Below, one piece after another: positions 34,014 through 42,640 of a stretch of DNA of 64,000 bases. Position 1 is the first letter of the stretch. Every line of letters starts with the position of its first letter. The DNA is from Aquabacterium sp. OR-4. Lineage in GTDB: Bacteria; Pseudomonadota; Gammaproteobacteria; Burkholderiales; Burkholderiaceae_C. The notes beneath the pieces were generated by a model. It was not told the DNA's origin. It did not search any database and saw nothing but the letters and a program-made list of their open reading frames with translations. Location of the stretch: contig NZ_JAOCQD020000004.1 of NCBI RefSeq assembly GCF_025290835.2, positions 1 to 64,000 of the forward strand, written 5' to 3'. A program made the position numbers and the translations under genes.

Positions 34014-36605
34014 TCAGGGCGTGCGCCGCTGGGTGGCCGCCCGCTGGTCCAGCACCAGGCGCTGGACCACGGCGTTGTCGTCCAGGCGCCAGAGCCGGAT
34101 CACGTGGCGGCCGGGTTCCAGCCGCGCGAAGCGGGCGCTGAGCACGGCCTTGTTGTCGCGCACGGCCTTGGCCCAGTCCTTCTCCTCGCGGGTGCGCTCG
34201 GCGCCAGTGGCCGGGGTCAGCGCCAGCCGCAGCTCCTGCGCCGGCTGGTCGTCGATGGCCACCGCCAGGCGGACGGCGCCGGTTCCGGCGGTGTCCAGCG
34301 TGGGCACCATGTGCAGCTCGAGCACGGCCTCGCCCGCCACATCGGTCTGCACCTCGTACTCCAGGCGCACGTCGTCGGCCCGGGTGGTGGCGGCGCGCCC
34401 CTGCGGCAGCGCCGTGACCGCACCGGCGGTGTGGCCGAGGTTCGGGATGGCCGTCCAGGCCAGGCTCTTGCCGGCCACCGAGCGGCTGAACTGCCCGGCC
34501 TCCAGCTCGATGAGGCCGGGCACGCGGGCCGGCTGGCCGGCGGCGGCCAGCTGGCGGTCCACATCGGCGGCGTCGGCGCTGCCGGCCACCCGGGTCAACG
34601 CAGGCATGACTTGGGTCTTGGGGTCGTTCCAGCTGGTGTAGCCGATGTGGGTCTGCGACATCATGCCCACCCACTTGCCGCCGCCGAGCTGGTGGTACTG
34701 GTCGCTGAGTTCCTGGTCGCGCTTGAAGGCGGCCTCGGCACGGTCGGCAAACACATTGGCGCGCGGGTCGCCGCTGGCGGCGAGCTTGCGGTTCCAGGCC
34801 ACCGTGTAGTACAGGCGGTAGAGGTTGGCCAGCGCCGCCACCGGGTGCTCGACGAGCTGGAAGTAGGCGTCCAGCTGGTCGGCGCGCAGCTGCTGCCGCA
34901 CCGCGCGCATGCGGGCCTCCAGCCGGTCCCACTCGGCCACGCGGCGGCCGAAGTCGCCGCCGTCCAGCGCGCCCGGGCTGGCCTGGCCCAGCGCGAAGCT
35001 CTGCGGATCCACCAGCTCGGGCTTGCGCCGCGCCGCGTACTGGCTGTAGCGCGTGACGATCTCGCCGATCTCGGCCGCATGGGCCTGGCCGAAGGTCTTG
35101 GCCGCCCAGTCGGCGGGGTAGGCCGCCAGCGCCGCCGCCGACATGCGGCCCGGGGCCCAGGCCATGTCGAGGAAGAAGCTGATCGGGAACTCCATCGGCT
35201 TGATGTCGCCCACGTTGACGATCCACAGCCCGTTGGCGCCGTGCTCGTGGGCCAGGTTCATCTGCTGCCAGGTCTTCTCGATCTGGTTGGTGTTCAGCCA
35301 CTTGTAGCTGCGCGGGCCGCCCACGTAGTCGAAGTGGTAGTAGATGCCGTAGCCGCCGGCGCGCGTGGCCTGGCGCTCGGGCAGGCGCCGCAGCTGGCCC
35401 CAGTTGTCGTCGCAGAACAGCAGCAGCACGTCGTCGGGCACCTTCATGCCCTTGTCGTAGTAGTCCTGCACCTCCTTGTACAGCGCCCACATCTGCGGCG
35501 TCTTCTCGGCCGGCTGGCGGGTCACCTCGGCAATGATCTTGCGCTGGTCGCTGACGATGGTCTCGAGCAGCGAGGTGGCGGTGTCCTCGCTCATCGGCTC
35601 GTCGCCGTCGCCGCGCATGCCCACGGTCACCAGGGTGTCGCGTGCGCTGCCGTCGGGGCGGCTCATCAGGCGCTCGATGCCGCCGCGCCAGAACTGGCGC
35701 AGCTGCGTGGCGTTCTTGCCGTAATCCCAGGCGCCGCCCTTGAAGCGCGCCCATTCGTCGTGCGCGCGTGTCATCGGCTCATGGTGCGAGGTGCCGACGA
35801 CGATGCCCATCTCGTCGGCCAGCACCATGTTGCGCGGGTCGTCGGCATAGAAGGCGCGCGGCGGCCACATCGCCGGCCACAGGTAGTTGGCCTTCAGGCG
35901 CAGCATCAGCTCGAACACATGCTCGTACATCGCCGAGTTGGCGCCGCCGAAGCGGGTGTGCGACCAGGTGCTGAAGGCCGGCGCCTCGTCGTTGATGAAG
36001 ATGCCGCGGTACTTGACCTGCGGCTGGTCACGCCGCTCGCCGGCCTTGACGAACACGTCTGGCCGGCGCGCCACCGGCACATCGGCCCACCACACCCACG
36101 GGCTGACGCCCATGCGCGCGGCCAGGTCGTAGATGCCGAAGACCGCCCCGCGGCGGTCGGCGCCGGCGATGACCAGCGCCCGCGTGATGCCGGGCAGCGG
36201 CTTCTCCACCACGGCCTGGCGGAAGGCCTCCCACTGGCCACGCAGGTCGTCGGTCTTCACCAGGCGGCGCGCGGCCAGGCGGTCCAGCAGCGCGCTGCGG
36301 CCCGGCACGCCGACGATGACGACCTCGCCGCGCAGGTCGGCCACGCGGTGGTGCACCAGCGCGCGCTGGCCCGAGACACGCTCAAGATCCGAGGCCAGGC
36401 TGCGCGCGGCGCGCTGCACGGCCGGGTCGGCATCGGCATCGACATAGATGGACACCGGGCGCCCCTCGCGCACCAGGCCCAGCGCGCGGCCACCGGGATC
36501 ACGGTCGCACACCGACACCGGGGTGTCGCAGCCACCGGTCGCGGCGCCCGCCGGGGCCAGCAGCACCAGCCACAGGCCGGCGACCCACATCAAACGCTTC
36601 TTCAA
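34014..36605 (-). CDS. Glycoside hydrolase family 115 xylan alpha-glucuronidase
   Basis: An 863-residue GH115 enzyme, which removes 1,2-linked (4-O-methyl)glucuronic acid from internal as well as terminal xylose of xylan. Family marks include KYRGIFINDEAPAFSTW near residue 207, MLRLKANYLWPAMW, LADEMGIVVGTSHHEPM, LLFCDDNWGQLRRLP and WIVNVGDIKPMEFPISFFL. A signal peptide spans 1-21. The start is TTG 36605 with GGAGA eight bases upstream; ATG 36590 would shorten the signal peptide too far. It is the first gene of the long minus-strand xylan operon, opposite the dehydratase operon, with operators in between. A GH67 enzyme elsewhere in the locus covers terminal glucuronate. Confidence 0.94.
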   Translation of the reverse strand: MKKRLMWVAGLWLVLLAPAGAATGGCDTPVSVCDRDPGGRALGLVREGRPVSIYVDADADPAVQRAARSLASDLERVSGQRALVHHRVADLRGEVVIVGVPGRSALLDRLAARRLVKTDDLRGQWEAFRQAVVEKPLPGITRALVIAGADRRGAVFGIYDLAARMGVSPWVWWADVPVARRPDVFVKAGERRDQPQVKYRGIFINDEAPAFSTWSHTRFGGANSAMYEHVFELMLRLKANYLWPAMWPPRAFYADDPRNMVLADEMGIVVGTSHHEPMTRAHDEWARFKGGAWDYGKNATQLRQFWRGGIERLMSRPDGSARDTLVTVGMRGDGDEPMSEDTATSLLETIVSDQRKIIAEVTRQPAEKTPQMWALYKEVQDYYDKGMKVPDDVLLLFCDDNWGQLRRLPERQATRAGGYGIYYHFDYVGGPRSYKWLNTNQIEKTWQQMNLAHEHGANGLWIVNVGDIKPMEFPISFFLDMAWAPGRMSAAALAAYPADWAAKTFGQAHAAEIGEIVTRYSQYAARRKPELVDPQSFALGQASPGALDGGDFGRRVAEWDRLEARMRAVRQQLRADQLDAYFQLVEHPVAALANLYRLYYTVAWNRKLAASGDPRANVFADRAEAAFKRDQELSDQYHQLGGGKWVGMMSQTHIGYTSWNDPKTQVMPALTRVAGSADAADVDRQLAAAGQPARVPGLIELEAGQFSRSVAGKSLAWTAIPNLGHTAGAVTALPQGRAATTRADDVRLEYEVQTDVAGEAVLELHMVPTLDTAGTGAVRLAVAIDDQPAQELRLALTPATGAERTREEKDWAKAVRDNKAVLSARFARLEPGRHVIRLWRLDDNAVVQRLVLDQRAATQRRTP

Positions 36606-36649
36606 AGCATGTCTCCAGAAGGTACTTGTCGCGAACGTGCAAACACAAA

Positions 36650-36663
36650 TGGTCGCGCAATCA
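36650..36663 (-). promoter_or_regulatory. Candidate xylan-regulon LacI operator a (GH115 operon)
   Basis: TGGTCGCGCAATCA on the plus strand, 45 bases upstream of the GH115 start. It matches the 14-bp CG-centred pattern shared with the sites at 36782, 56512, 56697, 60584 and 60604. For the minus-strand operon it lies just downstream of a weak -10-like AATAAG (36667-36672). Confidence 0.65.
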
Positions 36664-36768
36664 TCGCACCTTATTCGAGATCTTCCGTCGCTAAGTCAGT
36701 GCTTTCCCTAGGTGAAATCACCATCAATCCATTGTCTCGGCCTCTTACCTTGTGTGCCGATGTCAATG

Positions 36769-36774
36769 CATAAT
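36769..36774 (+). promoter_or_regulatory. Candidate -10 box for the dehydratase-xyl operon
   Basis: CATAAT matches the sigma-70 consensus at five of six positions. A weak TTACCT lies 18 bases upstream as -35. The operator at 36782 begins seven bases downstream, over the expected transcription start, an arrangement that fits repression. Confidence 0.4.
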
Positions 36775-36781
36775 CATCAAA

Positions 36782-36795
36782 TGGTAGCGCAATCT
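36782..36795 (+). promoter_or_regulatory. Candidate xylan-regulon LacI operator b (dehydratase-xyl operon)
   Basis: TGGTAGCGCAATCT, one base different at its end from the reverse complement of the site at 60584. It lies 101 bases before the dehydratase start and directly after the CATAAT -10 candidate. The two operators of this divergent region are 132 bases apart. Confidence 0.68.
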
Positions 36796-36896
36796 TTCTG
36801 CCCGGGAATGCATCCTGGCACGGGCGTCCCGCAGCCTCTGGTCCAGGCCGGGGCCATGGCGGCGGTGAACCCGCCCGCCTGCACGGGGGCCCGGGC

Positions 36897-38624
36897 ATGA
36901 GCCGCAGCGCCGACGACCTGCGCAGCGCGCGCTGGTTCGCCAAGGACGACTTCCGCAGTTTCGGTCATCGCAGCCGGGTGCTGCAGATGGGCTACGACCA
37001 TGGCGACTTCATCGGCCGCCCGGTCATCGCGATCATCAACACCTGGAGCGACGCGAACCAGTGCCACACGCACTTCAAGCAGCGGGTGGAGGATGTCAAG
37101 CGCGGCATTCTGCAGGCCGGTGGCTGGCCGCTGGAGTTTCCGGCCATTTCTCTGAGCGAGAGCCTGGTCAAGCCCACCTCGATGCTCTACCGCAACTTCC
37201 TGGCGATGGAGACCGAGGAGCTGCTGCGCAGCCATCCGGTGGATGGCGCGGTGCTGATGGGCGGCTGCGACAAGACCACGCCGGGCCTGCTGATGGGCGC
37301 GCTGAGCATGGGCCTGCCCAGCATCTACCTGCCCGCCGGGCCGATGCTGCGCGGCAACTGGCGCGGCCAGGTGCTGGGCTCGGGCTCGGATGCCTTCAAG
37401 TACTGGGACGAGCGCCGCGCCGGGCGCCTGGGCGACGCCGCCTGGCACGAGATGGAGGCCGGCATCGCCCGCAGCCATGGCACCTGCATGACCATGGGCA
37501 CGGCGGCCACGATGATGGGCATTGCCGAGGCCCTCGGCTTCACGCTGCCCGGCGCCAGCAGCATCCCGGCGCCTGACGCCAACCATGTGCGCATGTCCGC
37601 CGAGTGCGGGCGCCGCATCGTGCAGATGGTGTGGGACGACCTGACCCCCGCCCGGATGCTCACACGCGGCAGCTTCGCCAACGGCATCGCGGTGGCCATG
37701 GCCATGGGCTGCAGCACCAACGCCATCATCCACCTCATCGCCATCAGCCGCCGTGCCGGCCTGCCGCTGACGCTGGACGACTTCGATGCGGCGAGTCGCC
37801 ATGTGGGCGTCATCGCCAACATCCGGCCCAGCGGCGAGCGCTACCTGATGGAAGACTTCTTCTACGCCGGCGGCCTGCCGGCGCTGATGAACGTGATGCG
37901 CGGCAAGCTCGATCTGGGCGCGCTGACCGTCAATGGCCGCACCGTGGGTGACAACATCGCCGGCGCCGAGGTCTTCAACGACGACGTGATCCGGCCTCTC
38001 GGGAATCCCATCTATGCCGAGGGCGCGCTGGCCGTGCTGCGCGGCAACCTGGCGCCGGATGGCGTGGTCATCAAGCCCAGTGCCGTGGCGCCGCACCTGC
38101 TGCAGCACACCGGCCGCGCCCTGGTGTTTGACGACTACCCCAGCCTGAAGCTGGCCGTCGATGACCCGGACCTGGACGTCACCGGCGACGACATCCTGGT
38201 GTTGCGCAACGCCGGCCCCAAGGGCGCGGGCATGCCGGAGTGGGGCATGCTGCCCATCCCCACCAAGCTGCTGCGGCAGGGGGTGACCGACATGCTGCGC
38301 CTGTCGGATGCACGCATGAGCGGCACCAGCTACGGCGGCTGCCTGCTGCACTGCAGCCCGGAGGCCTTCGTCGGCGGCCCGCTGGCGCTGGTGAAGACCG
38401 GCGACCGCATCACCGTGGACGTGCCGGCGCGAACCATCCACCTCGAGGTCAGCGATGCCGAACTGGCCGCGCGGCGGGCCGACTGGCAGCCTCAGCCCGA
38501 CCGCTATGAACGCGGCTACGGCTGGATCTTCTCGCGCCACATCCTGCAGGCCCATGAGGGCTGCGACTTCGATTTCCTGGAAACCAGCTTCGGCGCCCCG
38601 GTGCCCGAGCCACTCATCTACTGA
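36897..38624 (+). CDS. IlvD/Edd-family sugar-acid dehydratase
   Basis: A 575-residue iron-sulfur dehydratase of the IlvD/Edd family, in the pentonate (L-arabonate/D-xylonate) dehydratase branch. Conserved elements are SDANQCHTHFKQ and VLMGGCDKTTPG (cluster cysteine), HGTCMTMGTAATMMG (second cysteine), DNIAGAEVFN, KGAGMPEWGM and RMSGTSYGGCLLH. It lacks any signal peptide. Pentonate dehydratases give 2-keto-3-deoxy acids. It heads the plus-strand operon and is followed 11 bases later by an RraA-like gene that could supply an aldolase step. Arabonate, xylonate or another sugar acid from xylan hydrolysis are possible; the sequence alone does not choose. Confidence 0.85.
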   Translation: MSRSADDLRSARWFAKDDFRSFGHRSRVLQMGYDHGDFIGRPVIAIINTWSDANQCHTHFKQRVEDVKRGILQAGGWPLEFPAISLSESLVKPTSMLYRNFLAMETEELLRSHPVDGAVLMGGCDKTTPGLLMGALSMGLPSIYLPAGPMLRGNWRGQVLGSGSDAFKYWDERRAGRLGDAAWHEMEAGIARSHGTCMTMGTAATMMGIAEALGFTLPGASSIPAPDANHVRMSAECGRRIVQMVWDDLTPARMLTRGSFANGIAVAMAMGCSTNAIIHLIAISRRAGLPLTLDDFDAASRHVGVIANIRPSGERYLMEDFFYAGGLPALMNVMRGKLDLGALTVNGRTVGDNIAGAEVFNDDVIRPLGNPIYAEGALAVLRGNLAPDGVVIKPSAVAPHLLQHTGRALVFDDYPSLKLAVDDPDLDVTGDDILVLRNAGPKGAGMPEWGMLPIPTKLLRQGVTDMLRLSDARMSGTSYGGCLLHCSPEAFVGGPLALVKTGDRITVDVPARTIHLEVSDAELAARRADWQPQPDRYERGYGWIFSRHILQAHEGCDFDFLETSFGAPVPEPLIY

Positions 38625-38635
38625 GGCCTGCCACG

Positions 38636-39346
38636 ATGCTGCCCGACACCCGCCGCCAGCTGATGGCCGTCAGCACGGCCACGCTGTGCACCGCGCTGTT
38701 CAAGCGCGGCCTGCGCCACCAGTTCATCCAGAACGTGCGCCCGCTGAACCCCGCGCTGCCGAACATGGTGGGCCCGGCCTACACGCTGCGCTACATGCCC
38801 GCCAGGGAAGACCTGAACGGCATCGCCGTCTTCACCGACCGTGCGCACCCGCAGCGCAAGGCCGTCGAGGAGTGCCCGGCCGGCGCGGTGCTGGTCATCG
38901 ACAGCCGCCAGGATGCGCGGGCCGCGTCGGCCGGTGGCATCCTGGTCTCGCGCCTGATGGTGCGGGGCGTGGCCGGCGTGGTCACCGACGGCGGCTTCCG
39001 CGACAGCCCCGACATCGCGCGGCTGGCGATTCCCGCCTACCACCAGCGGCCCAGCGCGCCGACCAACCTGACGCTGCACCAGGCCATCGGCATCAACGAG
39101 CCCATCGGCTGTGGTGACACGCCAGTGTTTCCGGGTGACATCGTCGTCGGTGACGCCGAGGGCGTGGTGGTCATCCCGGCGCACCTGGCCGACGAGATCG
39201 CCGCCGAGGCCACCGAGATGACGGTGTTCGAGGACTATGTGCAGGAGCAGGTGCTGGCCGGCCGCAGCGTGCTGGGCCTGTACCCCCCCACCGATGCCGA
39301 CGTGGCGGGGCACTTCGCGCGCTGGCGCGCTGCGGCCGGTCGATGA
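38636..39346 (+). CDS. RraA-family protein, candidate class II pyruvate aldolase
   Basis: A 236-residue member of the RraA/HMG-aldolase fold. The family includes RNase E inhibitor RraA and divalent-metal aldolases that split 4-hydroxy-2-oxo acids to pyruvate. Visible features: VGPAYTLRYMPAR near residue 42, AGAVLVIDSRQDARAASAGG, and GVVTDGGFRDSPDI, where Arg-Asp correspond to the catalytic pair of the aldolases. It is longer than E. coli RraA (161 residues). Its position directly after a sugar-acid dehydratase, and overlap with the transporter gene by ATGA, favour a metabolic (aldolase or isomerase) role over RNase control. That is inference. Confidence 0.82.
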   Translation: MLPDTRRQLMAVSTATLCTALFKRGLRHQFIQNVRPLNPALPNMVGPAYTLRYMPAREDLNGIAVFTDRAHPQRKAVEECPAGAVLVIDSRQDARAASAGGILVSRLMVRGVAGVVTDGGFRDSPDIARLAIPAYHQRPSAPTNLTLHQAIGINEPIGCGDTPVFPGDIVVGDAEGVVVIPAHLADEIAAEATEMTVFEDYVQEQVLAGRSVLGLYPPTDADVAGHFARWRAAAGR

Positions 39347-40914
39347 GCCACGCCATGACCACCGCCACCTCCCCGGTCCCGTGGACGAAGGCCTTGCGCT
39401 GGCGTATCTGCGCGCTGCTGTTCGCCGCCACCACCATCAACTACATCGACCGCAACGCGCTGTCGGTGCTCAAGACCAGCCTGCAGCAGCCCTTGTCGGC
39501 CGGCGGGCTGGCGCTGACCGATGCCGACTATGGCTGGATCACCTTCGCGTTCACGGCGGCCTATGCCGCCTTCCCGCCGGTGATCGGATCGGCCATCGAC
39601 CGCTTCGGCGTCAAGCGCAGCCTGGCCGTGGCCCTGGTGCTGTGGTCGCTGGCCTCGGCGGCCCATGGCCTGGTGGCCACGGTGCTGGGCCTGGTGGTCG
39701 TGCGCTTCCTGCTGGGCATGGCCGAGGCGGCGCACTTCCCGGCGGCCATCAAGGCCGTGGCGATGTGGTTTCCGCAGAACGAGCGCGCCCTGGCCACCGG
39801 CGTGTTCAACGCCGGCACGGCGCTGGGCATCGTGGCCTCGCCGGTGACGGTGTGGCTGGCGCTCAGCTTCGGCTGGCAGGCGGCCTTCGTCGCCATCGGC
39901 GCGGCGGGGCTGCTGTGGCTGGTGTTCTGGCAGCGCGGCTTCCATGCGCCGGACGATCATCCCCGGCTGAGTGCCGCCGAGCTGGCCCATATCCGCCACG
40001 GCGACGCGCCCGCGGGCCCCGCGGTGCGCCTGCCCTGGACCGCGCTGCTGCGCTACCGCGAGATCTGGCCCTTCCTGCTGGGCAAGATGCTGACCGATCC
40101 GGTCTGGTGGTTCTTCCTGTTCTGGCTGCCGTCCTACCTCGAGCGCGAGCGCGGCCAGAACCCGCTCAAGAGCGCCGGCCTGGTGGCGCTGATCTACCTG
40201 TGCTCCAGCGCAGGCTCCGTCCTGGGCGGCTGGCTGTCGGGCCACCTGTCCAAGCGTGGCTGGCCGGTGGGCAAGGCGCGCCTGGCCACCATGGGCCTGT
40301 TCGCCGCGTGCATGCCGGGCAGCATCCTGGCCTACCGCACCGACAGCTTTGCCGTCTGCGTGGCGCTGATCGCGCTGGCCACGGCCTGCCACCAGGCCTG
40401 GTCGGCCAATCTTCTGACCTCGGCCACCGACCTGTTCCCGTCGCGCATCTCGGGCGCGGTGGTCGGCCTGGGCGCCACGGCCGGCGGCATCGGCGGCATG
40501 TTCATCGCGCTGCTCACGGCGCTCACCGTGCAATGGACGGGCACCCAGCAATGGGCCTTCGTCTATGCCGGGGTCATGCACCTGACCAGCCTGGCGATCT
40601 TCTGGGTCTGGTTCAAGGGCCGCTTCCAGCGCGTGGACGCCACGACCAGCCCCGACCTCACGCAGACCCACCGCCCGCTGCTGGCCGCCGGCGCCAGCGT
40701 TGCCGCGCTGGGCAGCGTGCTGGTCTGGCTGATCGCCACGCACTGGAGCGACTGCGTGGCCGCCGCCAAGCTCTCCGGCGCGGCCCAGGCCCTCACCGCC
40801 GCCGGCGGCCTGGTGCTGATCGGCGGCCTGCTGCTGCACGCCGGCCGTGCCCATGCCAACACGGGTGAACCCGTCGACGCCCAACCCGATGCGTGTCTTC
40901 AACCGCGCACCTGA
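39343..40914 (+). CDS. Hexuronate-type MFS transporter (ExuT/GudP-like)
   Basis: A 523-residue major facilitator of the anion:cation symporter family that includes ExuT and GudP. The N-terminal RICALLFAATTINYIDRNALSVLK (two adjoining segments) is the family hallmark; GVFNAGTALGIVASPV and WWFFLFWLPSYLERERG also fit. It is about 90 residues longer than ExuT, with a C-terminal extension from about residue 440 that has two extra hydrophobic segments (LLAAGASVAALGSVLVWLIA and LTAAGGLVLIGGLLLH). It is translationally coupled to the RraA-like gene. It likely brings in glucuronate, methylglucuronate or an aldonate. Confidence 0.87.
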   Translation: MSHAMTTATSPVPWTKALRWRICALLFAATTINYIDRNALSVLKTSLQQPLSAGGLALTDADYGWITFAFTAAYAAFPPVIGSAIDRFGVKRSLAVALVLWSLASAAHGLVATVLGLVVVRFLLGMAEAAHFPAAIKAVAMWFPQNERALATGVFNAGTALGIVASPVTVWLALSFGWQAAFVAIGAAGLLWLVFWQRGFHAPDDHPRLSAAELAHIRHGDAPAGPAVRLPWTALLRYREIWPFLLGKMLTDPVWWFFLFWLPSYLERERGQNPLKSAGLVALIYLCSSAGSVLGGWLSGHLSKRGWPVGKARLATMGLFAACMPGSILAYRTDSFAVCVALIALATACHQAWSANLLTSATDLFPSRISGAVVGLGATAGGIGGMFIALLTALTVQWTGTQQWAFVYAGVMHLTSLAIFWVWFKGRFQRVDATTSPDLTQTHRPLLAAGASVAALGSVLVWLIATHWSDCVAAAKLSGAAQALTAAGGLVLIGGLLLHAGRAHANTGEPVDAQPDACLQPRT

Positions 40915-40929
40915 ACCCTCTTCCTGCCA

Positions 40930-42585
40930 ATGATTGCCAATCCCATCCTGCCGGGCTTTCATGCCGATCCGTCCATCTGCCGCGTGCCCGGCGTGGACGG
41001 CGACGACTACTACATCGCCACCTCCACCTTCGAGTGGTGGCCGGGCGTGCGCATCCACCATTCGCGTGACCTGGTGAACTGGCGCCACCACAGCTATGCC
41101 GTCACGCGCACCAGCCAGCTCGACCTCACCGGCCACCCCGATTCGGCCGGCGTCTGGGCGCCGTGCCTGAGTTATTCGCACGGCAAGTTCTGGCTCATCT
41201 ACACCGATGTGCGCTCCACCGTGGGGGCGTTCAAGGACACGCACAACTACCTGATCACCGCGCAGAGCATCGAGGGCCCCTGGAGCGAGCCGGTGTACCT
41301 GAACAGCTCGGGCTTCGATCCGAGCCTGTTCCACGATGCCGACGGCCGGCACTGGCTGCTGAACCAGCAGTGGACGCACTGGCCCGGCAAGCACAACTTC
41401 AACGGCATCCTGCTGCAGGAGTACGACGCCGAGGCGCGGCGCCTGGTGGGCCCGGTGAAGAACATCTACGCCGGCACCGCGCTGGGCGTCGTCGAAGGCC
41501 CGCACCTGTACCGGCGCAAGGGCTGGTACTACCTGCTGACGGCCGAGGGCGGCACCTACTACGAGCATGCGGTCACGCTGGCCCGCTCGCGCCAGATCGA
41601 CGGGCCGTACGAGACGCTGCCCGGCAATCCGCTGATGACGGCCTGGCGCAAGCCCACCGACGGCCTGCAGCGCAGCGGCCACGCCAGCCTGGTGGAGACG
41701 GCGCATGGCGAGTGGTTCATGGCGCACCTGTGCGGCCGCCCGCTGGAGTGGAGCGGCCCGAACGCCGCGCGCAACAACCCCGAAGCCGGCTACGACGGCC
41801 TGCACTGCCCGCTGGGCCGCGAGACGGCGCTGCAGCGCATCCACTGGCGCGACGACGACTGGCCCGAACTGGTTGGGGGCCATGGCCAGCAGCCGAGCAT
41901 GCACATCGAGCCGCCGCAGCTCCCTGCGCATCCGTTCCCGGCCGAGCCGGTGCGTGATGACTTCGACGCACCCACGCTCAGCGGCCACCTGAACTCCCTG
42001 CGCCGGCCGGTTGATGCCAATTGGGCATCGCTGACCGCCCGGCCCGGTCATCTGCGCCTGACCGGGCGCGAGTCGCTGATGAGCCTGTTCGACCAAAGCC
42101 TGCTGGCGCGCCGGCAGCAGCACTTCCGCTGCCGTGTCGAGACCCGCGTCGACTTCGAGCCCGAAAGCTTCCACCAGATGGCCGGCCTGACCGCTTACTA
42201 CAACACGCGCAACCACGCCTACCTGCACGTGACGCGCGATCCCGACAGCCAGCAGCGAGTGGTCAGCCTCACCGTGAACCGGCAGGGCCAGATGAGCGGC
42301 CCGGCCGATCCGGTGGCGCTGGCCGCGGGGCCGGTGGACCTGGCCGTGGAGTTCAACCACGACACCTACCAGTTCCAGTTCCGCCAGGACGGCGGCGCCT
42401 GGCGGTCGATCGGCCCGGCGCTGGACACCGCCATGCTGAGCGACGAGTTCGCCACGCGCTTCGTCAACGGCTTTGCCGAGAGCTTCGGCTTCACCGGCAA
42501 CTTCATCGGCCTGGCCTGCCAGGACCTGGCCGGCACGCGCCAGACGGCGGACTTCGACTACCTCAGCTACGAGGCCAGGGTCTGA
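40930..42585 (+). CDS. xynB: Intracellular GH43 beta-xylosidase
   Basis: A 551-residue GH43 beta-xylosidase, of the two-domain type (propeller plus C-terminal beta-sandwich) that cleaves xylose from the non-reducing end of xylo-oligosaccharides. The opening IANPILPGFHADPSICRV carries the base Asp, SSGFDPSLFHDADGRHW the second Asp and VVEGPHLYRRKGWYYLL the acid Glu. No signal peptide is present, so it is cytoplasmic, in contrast to the exported GH43 at 32286. Immediately downstream is a GPH symporter gene, the classic xynB/xynP pairing, so imported xylobiose or longer oligomers are its substrate. Confidence 0.94.
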   Translation: MIANPILPGFHADPSICRVPGVDGDDYYIATSTFEWWPGVRIHHSRDLVNWRHHSYAVTRTSQLDLTGHPDSAGVWAPCLSYSHGKFWLIYTDVRSTVGAFKDTHNYLITAQSIEGPWSEPVYLNSSGFDPSLFHDADGRHWLLNQQWTHWPGKHNFNGILLQEYDAEARRLVGPVKNIYAGTALGVVEGPHLYRRKGWYYLLTAEGGTYYEHAVTLARSRQIDGPYETLPGNPLMTAWRKPTDGLQRSGHASLVETAHGEWFMAHLCGRPLEWSGPNAARNNPEAGYDGLHCPLGRETALQRIHWRDDDWPELVGGHGQQPSMHIEPPQLPAHPFPAEPVRDDFDAPTLSGHLNSLRRPVDANWASLTARPGHLRLTGRESLMSLFDQSLLARRQQHFRCRVETRVDFEPESFHQMAGLTAYYNTRNHAYLHVTRDPDSQQRVVSLTVNRQGQMSGPADPVALAAGPVDLAVEFNHDTYQFQFRQDGGAWRSIGPALDTAMLSDEFATRFVNGFAESFGFTGNFIGLACQDLAGTRQTADFDYLSYEARV

Positions 42586-42640
42586 TGCCTTCCGCCCGGC
42601 AGGCTTGCCATGGCACGTACGACAACATGAGGAGACCCCG

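Noticed and set aside
34104..36773. An 889-codon open frame on the plus strand opposite GH115
   Set aside because: It is rich in H, R, A, V and G with no domains, and lies wholly antisense to a clear GH115 gene. Long antisense frames are usual at this GC content.
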